From: Flavobacteriales bacterium
GTDB lineage: Bacteria > Bacteroidota > Bacteroidia > Flavobacteriales > UBA7312
Assembly (NCBI GenBank): GCA_016779935.1
Contig: JADHMQ010000005.1
Span: forward strand, 36,584-100,583
Length of the DNA stretch: 64,000 bases
Direction of reading: 5' to 3'
Shown here: one piece after another, positions 8,936-17,045 of the stretch
How the letters are laid out: the number at the start of each line of letters is the position of its first letter
How positions within the stretch are numbered: position 1 is the first letter of the stretch
Translations under genes and position numbers: made by a program
The notes under the pieces: generated by a model
What the model saw: only the letters and a program-made list of their open reading frames with translations
What the model was told of the DNA's origin: nothing
The model's database searches: none

Positions 8936-9370
8936 ATGAAATCTATAACTTTATTATTTGGGCTATTATTTAGCCTATCAACTTTTGCTCAATCTGATGC
9001 TATTTTGGGTGAGTGGTATACAGCTGATAAAGACGCTGTTGTAACTATATTTTCTGAAGGAGATTCTTTTTCAGGGAAAACCACATGGATGAAAGAGCCT
9101 AATGACAGTAAGGGCAATCCAAAGTTAGATAAAGAAAATCCAGATGAGGATTTAAGAAGCAGAAAACGTATGGGGCTAAAAATTATGCAAGATTTTGTAT
9201 ATAAAGGAGATAATGTCTGGGAAGATGGGAAGATATACAAGCCTTCTAATGGCAAAACATACGGTGGAACTGCCACTCTAGTTAATAAGAATACTCTTGA
9301 GCTCGAAGGTTATTTAATAAGTCTTCCATTCATTGGAAAAACTTCTACATGGACTAGAAAAACTGACTAA
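8936..9370 (+). CDS. DUF2147 family secreted protein
   Basis: Protein of 144 aa with a clear signal peptide (MKSITLLFGLLFSLSTFA, cleavage after FAQS at about residue 20). The mature part begins with ILGEWYTADKDAVVTIF and ends in LPFIGKTSTWTRK, the pattern of DUF2147, a periplasmic or exported lipocalin-like beta-barrel family of unknown function. An upstream in-frame ATG at 8888 is rejected because it would put a non-signal stretch before the signal peptide and overlap the terminator tail. It stands 55 bases after the small-RNA terminator. The role is unknown. Confidence 0.85.
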   Translation: MKSITLLFGLLFSLSTFAQSDAILGEWYTADKDAVVTIFSEGDSFSGKTTWMKEPNDSKGNPKLDKENPDEDLRSRKRMGLKIMQDFVYKGDNVWEDGKIYKPSNGKTYGGTATLVNKNTLELEGYLISLPFIGKTSTWTRKTD

Positions 9371-9400
9371 TCACTTTTTATTTTTTTCTCTCTAATAGCT

Positions 9401-9408
9401 TATCTTTG
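9401..9408 (+). promoter_or_regulatory. -7 promoter element of ribBA-tsaD (TATCTTTG)
   Basis: Exact TANNTTTG match, 17 bases upstream of the ribBA ATG; the preceding region is T-rich but lacks a clean TTTG. Confidence 0.55.
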
Positions 9409-9425
9409 CACCAAAATTACTCGTA

Positions 9426-10637
9426 ATGCTAAATACGATAGAAGAAGCTATTGAGGACATCAAAGCTGGAAAGGTAGTCATCGTTGTTGATGACGAAGAT
9501 AGAGAGAACGAAGGTGATTTTCTGGCAGCAGCCGATAAGGTAACCCCTGAAATGATAAATTTTATGGCCACGCATGGGCGTGGTCTTATTTGTGCCCCTA
9601 TTGTAGAAGACCGCTGTGAGGAACTTGGTTTAGAGTTAATGGTGGGTAAAAATACTGCCGAATACGAAACTCCTTTTACAATATCTGTTGACCTTATCGG
9701 TCACGGTTGTACTACAGGTATTTCGGCTAGCGACCGATCCAAAACTATAAAAGCCCTTGTAGACCCTAATACACGTCCAAGCGAATTAGGTAAACCTGGA
9801 CATATTTTCCCTCTTAAAGCCAGAAAGGGTGGTGTACTACGCCGAGCTGGACATACAGAAGCTGCAATTGATTTAGCACGATTGGCAGGTCTATACCCCG
9901 CTGGCGTTATTGTTGAAATAATGAATGAAGATGGCTCAATGGCTAGACTTCCAGAGCTAAAATTGATAGCTAATAAACATCAATTAAAAATCATCACTAT
10001 AAAAGACTTGATTGCCTATAGAATCAAGAATGAAAGCCTTATCGAAAAGCTAATTGATGTAAATCTACCTACAGAAATTGGCGAATTTAAACTTCATGCT
10101 TTTCGTCAAGTTACTAATAACCAAACCCATTTAGCATTAGTTAAAGGTGAATGGGAAGAAGATGAGTCCATATTGGTTAGAGTTCACTCCTCTTGTATTA
10201 CTGGTGATATCTTTGGCTCATGCCGATGCGATTGCGGGCCACAGCTGGAAGCCGCAATGTCTATGGTTGAAAAACAAGGCAAAGGCGTTATTGTTTATAT
10301 GAATCAAGAAGGTAGAGGAATTGGCCTATTGAATAAGCTAAAAGCCTACAAATTACAAGAGCAAGGAAGGGATACCGTTGAAGCTAATGAAGAATTAGGC
10401 TTCAAAGCAGATACTAGAGATTATGGTGTTGGCGCCCAAATTTTAAGAAGTTTAGACGTTCATAAAATAAAATTGATGAGCAACAACCCTAAAAAACGTT
10501 CTGGACTTATTGGATATGGCCTTGAAATTGTTGAAAATATTGCCCTCGAGATTGAATCCAACGAACACAATGCCTTTTATCTTAAAACCAAAAGAGATAA
10601 GATGGGACACCGATTGCCTAATTTAAATGATGAGTAA
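9426..10637 (+). CDS. ribBA: Bifunctional DHBP synthase / GTP cyclohydrolase II
   Basis: Makes both riboflavin precursors in the cytoplasm: 3,4-dihydroxy-2-butanone 4-phosphate from ribulose 5-phosphate (N-terminal half, acidic loop [10 protein letters not shown] at 22-31) and the pyrimidine precursor from GTP (C-terminal half, zinc site GSCRCDCG near residue 260, and [11 protein letters not shown]). The 403-aa length is standard for the fusion. It overlaps tsaD by 11 bases. No FMN riboswitch is seen upstream; the leader is only about ten bases. Confidence 0.96.
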   Translation: MLNTIEEAIEDIKAGKVVIVVDDEDRENEGDFLAAADKVTPEMINFMATHGRGLICAPIVEDRCEELGLELMVGKNTAEYETPFTISVDLIGHGCTTGISASDRSKTIKALVDPNTRPSELGKPGHIFPLKARKGGVLRRAGHTEAAIDLARLAGLYPAGVIVEIMNEDGSMARLPELKLIANKHQLKIITIKDLIAYRIKNESLIEKLIDVNLPTEIGEFKLHAFRQVTNNQTHLALVKGEWEEDESILVRVHSSCITGDIFGSCRCDCGPQLEAAMSMVEKQGKGVIVYMNQEGRGIGLLNKLKAYKLQEQGRDTVEANEELGFKADTRDYGVGAQILRSLDVHKIKLMSNNPKKRSGLIGYGLEIVENIALEIESNEHNAFYLKTKRDKMGHRLPNLNDE

Positions 10638-11655
10638 ACCAATTATCATATTAGGCATTGAATCGTCATGTGACGATACCAGTGCATCCATCATCAAAGA
10701 TGGTAAAATCTTATCCAACGTAATTGGAAATCAAAAAGTTCACGAAAAATATGGAGGCGTAGTCCCTGAGTTAGCTTCCAGAGCTCACCTGCAAAATATA
10801 ATACCAGTAGTACATCAAGCTATTGAAGAGTCAGGTATTAATAAAAAAGACATTTCTGCAGTAGGGTTTACTCGAGGACCTGGACTTTTAGGGTCATTAT
10901 TAGTAGGCGTATCCTTTGCTAAATCTTTCGCTTTAGCAAATAATATTCCACTAATAGACGTAAACCATATGCAAGGGCATATTTTAGCACACTTTATAAA
11001 GGATAAAGACGGTAACGGTAATCCCCCAAAATTTCCTTTTTTATGTCTAACCGTTTCTGGTGGACATACTCAAATAGTAAAAGTCAATGATACCCTTGAT
11101 TTCGATTTAATAGGTGAAACCATAGACGATGCTGCTGGTGAAGCATTTGACAAATCGGCTAAACTTTTAGGTTTACCCTACCCTGGCGGACCACTAATTG
11201 ATAAATATGCTAAGGATGGAAGCCCTACCGCCTACACCTTTGGCATTCCAAAAGTAGATAAGCTAAACTTCAGTTTTAGTGGACTTAAGACAAGTATCTT
11301 GTATTTCATTAATAAGGAGACTAAAGAAAATCCAAATTTTATTAGCGAAAACAGGAATGACATCTGTGCCTCAATTCAACATAGCATCATTAATATCTTG
11401 ATGAAAAAACTAGAGAAGGCTAGCAAAGAAACAGGTATCACTGAAATTGCAATTGCCGGCGGTGTATCGGCAAATTCTGGATTAAGGACTAGACTAAAAG
11501 AAATGGAAACTTCACATAACTGGAAAACCTATATCCCTCCTTTTTCCTACTGCACTGATAATGCTGGAATGATTGCTATTACCGCTTATTTCAAATTTCT
11601 TGAAAGTGATTTCTGCGACCAGTCAATAACTGCTAAGGCAAGAATGTCTGTTTAG
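10627..11655 (+). CDS. tsaD: tRNA N6-adenosine threonylcarbamoyltransferase
   Basis: Transfers the threonylcarbamoyl group to A37 of ANN-decoding tRNAs with TsaB and TsaE. It is an ASKHA-fold protein of 342 aa. Iron/zinc-binding H114 and H118 lie in HMQGHILAH, with [10 protein letters not shown] and the CTDNAGMIA aspartate near the C-terminus. Two adjacent ATGs (10627, 10630) overlap the end of ribBA, so either could be used. Convergent with the polyamine operon across a 159-base spacer. Confidence 0.96.
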   Translation: MMSKPIIILGIESSCDDTSASIIKDGKILSNVIGNQKVHEKYGGVVPELASRAHLQNIIPVVHQAIEESGINKKDISAVGFTRGPGLLGSLLVGVSFAKSFALANNIPLIDVNHMQGHILAHFIKDKDGNGNPPKFPFLCLTVSGGHTQIVKVNDTLDFDLIGETIDDAAGEAFDKSAKLLGLPYPGGPLIDKYAKDGSPTAYTFGIPKVDKLNFSFSGLKTSILYFINKETKENPNFISENRNDICASIQHSIINILMKKLEKASKETGITEIAIAGGVSANSGLRTRLKEMETSHNWKTYIPPFSYCTDNAGMIAITAYFKFLESDFCDQSITAKARMSV

Positions 11656-11814
11656 CAAGTTATACAACAAAAACTTTGAAACTAGCACGAAGATTTTGCT
11701 TTGTAAACTCACTCATTATGTCGTGATAATAATTAGGCTATGTGGACCAAAGCGTTCTTATTTCGAACAATTTTTGAAAAGTTTAACTTAAAGAGATTAT
11801 AAAGTTTGCAAAAT
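11656..11814. other. Convergent intergenic spacer, tsaD to DHS-like gene
   Basis: AT-rich, 159 bases. Only a weak hairpin (GTTC/GAAC around 11754-11768) followed by AATTTTTG is visible; it may end tsaD transcription. No small ORF or RNA is supported. Confidence 0.4.
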
Positions 11815-12777
11815 CTATAAATCTAAAATCCAACCAAAGACTAAAGGTGCAACTATTGAAGCATCAGACTCAACTATGAATTTTGGAGTATTTGCCCCCA
11901 ACTTACCCCAAGTAATTTTTTCATTGGGCACTGCTCCTGAATATGAACCATAACTTGTAGTAGAATCTGATATTTGACAGAAATAAGTCCATAAAGGCAC
12001 ATCATCCATTTCCAAATCTTGATGCAACATAGGCACAACACAAATAGGAAAATCTCCAGCAATTCCTCCTCCTACTTGAAAGAACCCTATACCATTTTGA
12101 GAATTATTGATATACCAATTGGCAAACCACTGCATATATTCAATACCCGACTTCATGGTAGAAGTGCTGAGATCGCCTTTAATACAATAAGAGGTGAAAA
12201 TATTTCCAAGAGTACTGTCCTCCCATCCAGGAACGAGTATTGGAATTCCTTTTTCGGCAGCTGCCAAAACCCAACTATTTTCAGGGTTGATTTGATAGTA
12301 CTTCTCCATACTGCCAGATATCAGAAGGTCATACATAAACTCATGAGGAAACTTTCGAACACTGTCGCTATGAGCTTGCTGCCAAATTTCAAAAATATGT
12401 GTTTGTATTCTTCTAAAAGCCTCTTCTTCAGGAATACATGTGTCAGTTACCCTGTTTAGACCTTGATTAAGCAATTCTTCTTCTTGATGAGGGGTTAAAT
12501 CTCTATAATTGGGAATTCTTTTATAAAAATCATGAGCGACCAAATTCATGATATCTTCTTCTAAATTTGCGCCAGTACAAGAGATGATATGCACTTTGTC
12601 TTGACGAATCATTTGAGCTAAGGAAATACCTATTTCGGCCGTACTCATAGCACCAGCAAGAGTAATCATCATTTTATTTCCATTAGCCAATGCCATTTCA
12701 TATCCCTTTGAGGCATCAACTATTGATGCGGCATTAAAATGCTTAAAGTGCGTATTCATAAATTGCTTAATACTCAT
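11815..12777 (-). CDS. Deoxyhypusine synthase-like protein, possible homospermidine synthase
   Basis: Protein of 320 aa with the deoxyhypusine synthase fold signatures: an N-terminal TLAGAMSTAEIG, IISCTGANLEEDI for NAD binding, PGWEDST, GGGIAGDFPI, and a C-terminal TWGKLG whose Lys292 matches the lysine that carries the aminobutyl intermediate. True DHS modifies eIF5A, which bacteria lack, so the acceptor must differ; known bacterial relatives make homospermidine from putrescine. It follows agmatinase by one base and is last in the operon, which fits use of putrescine. The precise product is inference. Confidence 0.85.
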   Translation of the reverse strand: MSIKQFMNTHFKHFNAASIVDASKGYEMALANGNKMMITLAGAMSTAEIGISLAQMIRQDKVHIISCTGANLEEDIMNLVAHDFYKRIPNYRDLTPHQEEELLNQGLNRVTDTCIPEEEAFRRIQTHIFEIWQQAHSDSVRKFPHEFMYDLLISGSMEKYYQINPENSWVLAAAEKGIPILVPGWEDSTLGNIFTSYCIKGDLSTSTMKSGIEYMQWFANWYINNSQNGIGFFQVGGGIAGDFPICVVPMLHQDLEMDDVPLWTYFCQISDSTTSYGSYSGAVPNEKITWGKLGANTPKFIVESDASIVAPLVFGWILDL

Positions 12778-12778
12778 A

Positions 12779-13621
12779 TTATTTGTTTAAAATGAAACTT
12801 AATATTTTGTACAATAATTTTGCTGCTGTAAAATTAGCATGATTATAATTTGGATTAGGACATAGCTCAACGATATCAAAACCAACGATAGTTTTGTTTT
12901 GGCTAATAGCTTTTACTGCTCCAATGAGTTGTTGCCAACTCATTCCTCCAGGTTCAGGGGTTCCAGTAGCTGGCATTATGCTAGGGTCCAAAGCATCAAG
13001 ATCAATTGTAATATAGACATTATCATGGAGTTTTTGACTAAACTGTTTCCAATTGTAATCTTCTGAAATCTGGTGAGAAAAGATCACTTTATCCATATTC
13101 ATCCATTGTTTTTCAGAGATATCCATGCTTCTAATTCCTATTTGATGCAAATCCGTATTTTTGCTTGCCCAATGTAAAGCACAAGCGTGATTGTATTCAG
13201 ATCCCTCGTATGTTTCTCTTAAATCAGCATGAGCATCGAATTGAACCACACTCAAATTAGAATATTTTTTTTTGAAAGCCTGTAATATTCCTATGGATAC
13301 AGAATGTTCGCCTCCTAAAAAAGCTAATAACTTATCTTCTTTAAGTAGGTTTTGTGTAAATCGATAGATATTGTTGTTGGTTAATGTTGGATTACTTAAA
13401 ATAGGTATTGGTTTTGACAAAAATATACCATGTTTATAGGTTTCCTGCTGTGTTTCTATATCATACAACTCCAAATACAATGCTGCATCGAGCAAGGCTT
13501 GTGGTCCCTTATCGGCTCCTTTCATCCATGTACTCGTGACATCATATGGAACGGGTATTATAATTGCTCGAGCGCTGTTTAGCTGAGCATATTCTGACGG
13601 TATTCCTGCAAAAGTATTCAT
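12779..13621 (-). CDS. speB: Agmatinase
   Basis: Ureohydrolase converting agmatine to putrescine and urea. The two-manganese site is complete: H106 in GGEHS, D129/H131/D133 in FDAHAD, and D207/D209 in TIDLDALDPS. At 280 aa it is slightly shorter than E. coli SpeB (306 aa). It starts one base after the arginine decarboxylase stop and is followed one base later by the DHS-like gene, so ADC, agmatinase and DHS-like form consecutive steps. Arginase is less likely, given the ADC neighbour. Confidence 0.93.
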   Translation of the reverse strand: MNTFAGIPSEYAQLNSARAIIIPVPYDVTSTWMKGADKGPQALLDAALYLELYDIETQQETYKHGIFLSKPIPILSNPTLTNNNIYRFTQNLLKEDKLLAFLGGEHSVSIGILQAFKKKYSNLSVVQFDAHADLRETYEGSEYNHACALHWASKNTDLHQIGIRSMDISEKQWMNMDKVIFSHQISEDYNWKQFSQKLHDNVYITIDLDALDPSIMPATGTPEPGGMSWQQLIGAVKAISQNKTIVGFDIVELCPNPNYNHANFTAAKLLYKILSFILNK

Positions 13622-13622
13622 T

Positions 13623-15002
13623 CTAATAACCTAATATTTTTAGCATATGATTGGCATTTTGTTCTTCGGCAAAAACCTTAATATTATGGTTTTTGTCAAT
13701 AATTATATGTTTTGGCGAAGGTATTAAACAATGTTTTATCCCGCCATAACCAGAAATTGATTCTTGATAGGCACCCATATTAAAAAAACCAATCAATAGG
13801 GGTTTTAAATGGTCGTACTTAGGTAAATAAATAGCATTGGTGTGCTGTTCTGAATTATAGTAATCGTCTCCATCACAAGTAATTCCTCCAAGTAAAACTC
13901 TTTCATATTCTTCATCCCAATTATTAATGGCTAACATTATATAACGTTTATTAATGGACCAAGTATCGGGTAAGGTCGTAATAAATGAAGAGTTTATTAT
14001 ATTCCATCGCTCTTTATCATTTTGTTTTTTTTGTGCAAGCACTTGGTATAGTATAAATCCCGATTCTGCTACGGTATAAGAGCCAAATTCTGTATATAAA
14101 TTAGGATAAGGTACATTTTTACTATCACAACTTTCTTGAATGGCTTTTACAATTTCATAAATCATGTAGTCATAGGAAAAATTGTCTAATAACGAATTTT
14201 TGACTGGAAATCCCCCTCCTAAATTTAAGCCTTTTAAAGATGGTTGAAGTTGATGCAACTGCAAATAACATTCCATACATTTATGCAGTTCATTCCAATA
14301 ATGTAAAGTGTCTCTTATACCAGCATTTATGAAAAAATGTAACAACTCAAGACTAAATTTTTGTGAATCATGAATGTTGTCCAAGTAGAATTGTTGTATT
14401 TTATCAATTCTAACCCCTAACCTCGACGTATAAAACTCAAATTTTGGATCTTCGTCAGTAGCTATTCTAATTCCAATTTTAAGAGTATTATTGAGTAGAG
14501 GTTCTATGAACTCTAGTTCGTGATAATCGTCAACAATTAAAGTAATGTTTTTAAATCCTTTATTGGCTAAATGAGCAATGGCTGATAGATAGGTTTCTGT
14601 CTTATATCCATTACAAATAATCAAATGATCTACATCTATTTTGTTAGTATCATAAAGTTTATTTACAATATCAATGTCAAAAGTTGAAGAAGTTTCAATA
14701 AAACAATTTTCCTCTAAAATGGCGTCAATAACAAATGAAAAGTGAGAACTTTTAGTGCAATATCCATAATGATAATCAGCATTGTAATGAAGTGTCTCAA
14801 AAGCCTGTTTAAAACCCTTTTTTGCCTGTATAATACGTTCTTTAATAAGTGGTAAATAACTGACACGTAAAGGAGAGCCGTATTTTTTATGAAGATCAAC
14901 TAAATTTATATCATTGAAATGAAGTTGATTATTTTTTACAGTAAAAGGTGACTGAGGAAAGTCGAAGTTTTGATAAATCCAATCTATATAGGTTGTCTTC
15001 AT
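13623..15002 (-). CDS. speA: Biosynthetic arginine decarboxylase (fold III PLP)
   Basis: PLP-dependent alanine-racemase-fold decarboxylase, arginine to agmatine. At 459 aa it is much shorter than E. coli SpeA (about 630-660 aa) but normal for the Bacteroidetes type. The PLP lysine is K84 in YCTKSSH; the glycine-rich phosphate loop GLNLGGGFPV and the C-terminal catalytic-cysteine motif GGITCDGDD are present. It overlaps the upstream 84-aa gene by one base and precedes agmatinase by one base. Diaminopimelate or other basic amino acid specificity is possible but disfavoured by the neighbour. Confidence 0.9.
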   Translation of the reverse strand: MKTTYIDWIYQNFDFPQSPFTVKNNQLHFNDINLVDLHKKYGSPLRVSYLPLIKERIIQAKKGFKQAFETLHYNADYHYGYCTKSSHFSFVIDAILEENCFIETSSTFDIDIVNKLYDTNKIDVDHLIICNGYKTETYLSAIAHLANKGFKNITLIVDDYHELEFIEPLLNNTLKIGIRIATDEDPKFEFYTSRLGVRIDKIQQFYLDNIHDSQKFSLELLHFFINAGIRDTLHYWNELHKCMECYLQLHQLQPSLKGLNLGGGFPVKNSLLDNFSYDYMIYEIVKAIQESCDSKNVPYPNLYTEFGSYTVAESGFILYQVLAQKKQNDKERWNIINSSFITTLPDTWSINKRYIMLAINNWDEEYERVLLGGITCDGDDYYNSEQHTNAIYLPKYDHLKPLLIGFFNMGAYQESISGYGGIKHCLIPSPKHIIIDKNHNIKVFAEEQNANHMLKILGY

Positions 15003-15256
15003 TACAATTCTGAAATATCTAAATCGTCTATTGTTTCAAAGTTATCATCCTCATCAAAATTATTAACTTCTTCATTGGCTAAATCGAGTGGAATAAGGTA
15101 CTGGATGTCAACCTTATTAAGAAAAACAGCTTGTAACTTTTGCTCCTTAAAGCTGACTTCAATTTTTTGAGGATTTTCAGAAAGTTTTCTGAGAACTTCT
15201 TGTTTTAAACTACCATCCAGTTTAGAAAAAGGAATAATCTTTCTAATCATTGTCAT
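15002..15256 (-). CDS. Unknown 84-aa protein in polyamine operon
   Basis: I do not recognise it. The first two thirds are basic and mixed alpha/beta; the last 25 residues are strongly acidic (EEVNNFDEDDNFETIDDLD). No signal peptide or membrane segment. It overlaps the 145-aa gene upstream by 14 bases and speA downstream by one base, so all three are probably translated in a coupled way. The alternative ATG at 15250 removes two residues. A regulatory or chaperone role for the decarboxylase is only a guess. Confidence 0.75.
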   Translation of the reverse strand: MTMIRKIIPFSKLDGSLKQEVLRKLSENPQKIEVSFKEQKLQAVFLNKVDIQYLIPLDLANEEVNNFDEDDNFETIDDLDISEL

Positions 15257-15680
15257 AAAATTTATTATACATATCTTTTGTAGCTATCAATACCTCTATT
15301 AATTGATCAAATTGTGAACCAGAAATTTTATCCGATATTATAAGCATATTATTTGCATCAACATAATCGATGTGTGATTGAAAATCTGTATTAACCTTGT
15401 CAATACCTTTATTGAGAAAGTACTGATTAACGTCAAGTCCTAAAAAATCTGCTTTTAAAATTAGGTCAATGAGAGGGTCATTATCAACTTTAAATTTTCT
15501 AAAAATAAATACGCTATCAATTTCCATAGCATCCGCATGCTTAGAAAAATCAGCATAATAACTAGGTTCAACATTATCTTCAAAAAATATTCGATAATCT
15601 AATCCAATAATTTCATATGTTGGAAAGTATAGCGGAAGCTTACTAATTAAGGGGTCATTTTTAAAAAATAAAAACTTCAT
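15243..15680 (-). CDS. Unknown 145-aa protein, first gene of polyamine operon
   Basis: I do not recognise this soluble protein. It starts MKFLFFKNDPLISKLP, is rich in Asp, Phe and Ile, and has no catalytic motif, signal peptide or membrane helix that I can see. A C-terminal helix (about 118-142) looks amphipathic. It opens the operon 145aa-84aa-speA-speB-DHS-like and is divergent from an Lrp/AsnC regulator. Base composition matches its neighbours. Function unknown. Confidence 0.75.
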   Translation of the reverse strand: MKFLFFKNDPLISKLPLYFPTYEIIGLDYRIFFEDNVEPSYYADFSKHADAMEIDSVFIFRKFKVDNDPLIDLILKADFLGLDVNQYFLNKGIDKVNTDFQSHIDYVDANNMLIISDKISGSQFDQLIEVLIATKDMYNKFYDND

Positions 15681-15848
15681 ATATAAAACTAATTTAATTG
15701 TAATTATACTTACAAATTAAAATTATTTAGAAGTAATTAATTTAATTTATATATATTTAAGTAAATATTAATGTAATTTGTTATATTTAAAAAATAAATC
15801 GCTTTTTAAAACTTTATAATATTGATTTAAAGAAATTTTTTCTGCTGT
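15681..15848. promoter_or_regulatory. Divergent control region, polyamine operon and Lrp/AsnC gene
   Basis: An extremely AT-rich 168-base spacer that must hold promoters for both directions. I find no perfect TANNTTTG box in either direction. The nearest are seven-base TAATTTG strings, one base short, at about 15715-15721 (minus) and 15773-15779 (plus). Runs of TTAATTTAATTTATATATA resemble loose Lrp-type sites. Confidence 0.35.
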
Positions 15849-16304
15849 ATGGATGCCATTGACAAAAAAATATTGAAATATTTACAACAAAATTCTAATT
15901 TTTCGATAAAAGAAATCGCTAGTAATGTCGGATTAAGTATTACTCCGGTGTATGAACGAATAAAAAAAATGGAAAAAGATGGTATAATCAAAAACTATTC
16001 TGCAATTTTAGACCCATTAAAATTGGGAGTTAAAATAATTATTATTGTTAACATTACAATTAAAGAACATAATCATACTAAAAGAAATGAATTTGTTAAT
16101 AGTATTTTATCCTATGATGAAATATGCGAACTATACCACACCTCTGGAGCTTATGATTTTATGGCAAAAATAAGAATGAGTTCAGTTGAAGAATACAAAG
16201 ATTTTTTGATTACAAAATTGTCATCTATTCCAAACATAAACGATATTGAAAGTCAAATCGTACTTGAGGAAATGAAATTTACAACAGAGATTATACTTGA
16301 TTAA
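15849..16304 (+). CDS. Lrp/AsnC family transcriptional regulator
   Basis: A 151-aa regulator. Residues 1-60 form the winged helix-turn-helix (MDAIDKKILKYLQQN, then IKEIASNVGLSITPVYERIKKME) and residues 65-145 the RAM ligand-binding domain, including the GAYDFMAKIRM strand. Members bind amino acids and regulate nearby metabolic genes or act globally. Divergence from the arginine-to-polyamine operon suggests it senses arginine or a related amino acid and controls that operon, but this is inferred from position only. Confidence 0.92.
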   Translation: MDAIDKKILKYLQQNSNFSIKEIASNVGLSITPVYERIKKMEKDGIIKNYSAILDPLKLGVKIIIIVNITIKEHNHTKRNEFVNSILSYDEICELYHTSGAYDFMAKIRMSSVEEYKDFLITKLSSIPNINDIESQIVLEEMKFTTEIILD

Positions 16305-16362
16305 TACATTATTATGACTTAAACAAAACACTTTTTTTAAATTGTTAGGAATATGTTGGGGG

Positions 16363-16400
16363 AAAAAACAAAACCCCTCAATCTACTAGAGAATGAGGGG
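16363..16400 (-). terminator. Intrinsic terminator downstream of tRNA-Val
   Basis: On the minus strand CCCCTCA pairs with TGAGGGG (16374-16380 with 16394-16400) around a 13-base loop, followed by TTTTGTTTTTT. It lies ten bases past the tRNA 3' end. Confidence 0.85.
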
Positions 16401-16410
16401 GCGTTGTAAG

Positions 16411-16485
16411 TGGGCAATACTGGATTCGAACCAGTGACCCCTACCCTGTCAAGGTAGTGCTCTAAACCAACTGAGCTAATTGCCC
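16411..16485 (-). tRNA. tRNA-Val(GAC)
   Basis: A 75-nt cloverleaf on the minus strand: acceptor GGGCAAT/ATTGCCC, D-stem GCTC/GAGC, anticodon stem CTACC/GGTAG with loop TTGACAG (anticodon GAC, valine), T-arm ACTGG-TTCGAAT-CCAGT, discriminator A. CCA is not encoded. Reading the plus strand would suggest GTC (Asp), but the T-arm is at the low-coordinate end, which fixes the minus strand. Confidence 0.95.
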
Positions 16486-16502
16486 AATAATATCTTCCAA
16501 AA

Positions 16503-16862
16503 TTAGTAATTATAAAAAATAAGAAAAATAAATTTTAATAGCAATCTATTAACAGGATGAAAATTAATTGAAGCAAAAACGTCTCCGTACATCTTAACAA
16601 CATATCTGTTCAGTTCAAACACAATAACGACAACTACCACTGTAAATACTGAGGGATGACGACAAATAAAAGAATCTTGGAGATTAACATCTGGAATAAT
16701 GTTCGTTAAATACGGCACACAAAAGCCTAGTAAAGGAACTATTATCAACCTAACCCAATAGTCATTGTGTAAATCTAAAACACGATAATTCATAAAACAA
16801 CAAACGAATTTAGCAGCTATCAAAAACACATAAATAATAGAAAAGAATTGGTCATCGAACAA
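16503..16862 (-). CDS. Short membrane ORF, possibly a histidine-kinase N-terminal remnant
   Basis: Open frame of 119 codons with three or four hydrophobic segments. It has no ATG at its 5' end: it starts with TTG at 16862, or ATG at codon 25. The arrangement WVRLIIVPLLGF, a short loop, a long hydrophobic segment ending FELNRYV, then a basic segment resembles the N-terminal membrane region of LytS/YpdA-type sensor kinases of Bacteroidetes. No kinase domain follows; the stop is 17 bases before the tRNA. It may be a decayed fragment, a small membrane protein or spurious. Confidence 0.4.
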   Translation of the reverse strand: MFDDQFFSIIYVFLIAAKFVCCFMNYRVLDLHNDYWVRLIIVPLLGFCVPYLTNIIPDVNLQDSFICRHPSVFTVVVVVIVFELNRYVVKMYGDVFASINFHPVNRLLLKFIFLIFYNY

Positions 16863-17021
16863 AAACTTCTATTCATCCGGTTATAATAGCGTTTCATCAA
16901 AGAAATCGCTCGAATTAATACAAAAAAAATAAGAAAACACTAATTTGAATAATTACAGATTATATCGAAATAAATTTATTAAAATTTGAATAAAATACAA
17001 TGAAATGGAGCTCGAATTTCT
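16863..17021. other. AT-rich intergenic stretch upstream of hemH
   Basis: About 160 bases between the short membrane ORF and the hemH promoter box. I see no hairpin, ORF or repeat that I can support. Confidence 0.4.
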
Positions 17022-17029
17022 TAAATTTG
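17022..17029 (+). promoter_or_regulatory. -7 promoter element of heme operon (TAAATTTG)
   Basis: Exact TANNTTTG, 16 bases before the hemH ATG. A TTTG at 16985-16988 is too far upstream (33 bases) to serve as a normal -33. Confidence 0.55.
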
Positions 17030-17045
17030 CACATATTATTAAACT

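Noticed and set aside
12019..12459. 146-codon plus-strand ORF opposite the DHS-like gene
   Set aside because: Antisense to a clearly conserved enzyme and without family signatures.
11815..12777. True deoxyhypusine synthase acting on eIF5A
   Set aside because: Bacteria lack eIF5A and the polyamine neighbours point to a small-molecule acceptor.
16411..16485. tRNA-Asp(GTC) on the plus strand
   Set aside because: The plus strand shows GTC only because it is the reverse complement; T-arm and D-arm order require the minus strand, giving tRNA-Val(GAC).
16411..16862. Integration site of a mobile element at the tRNA
   Set aside because: No integrase, no repeat of the tRNA 3' end and no foreign base composition nearby.
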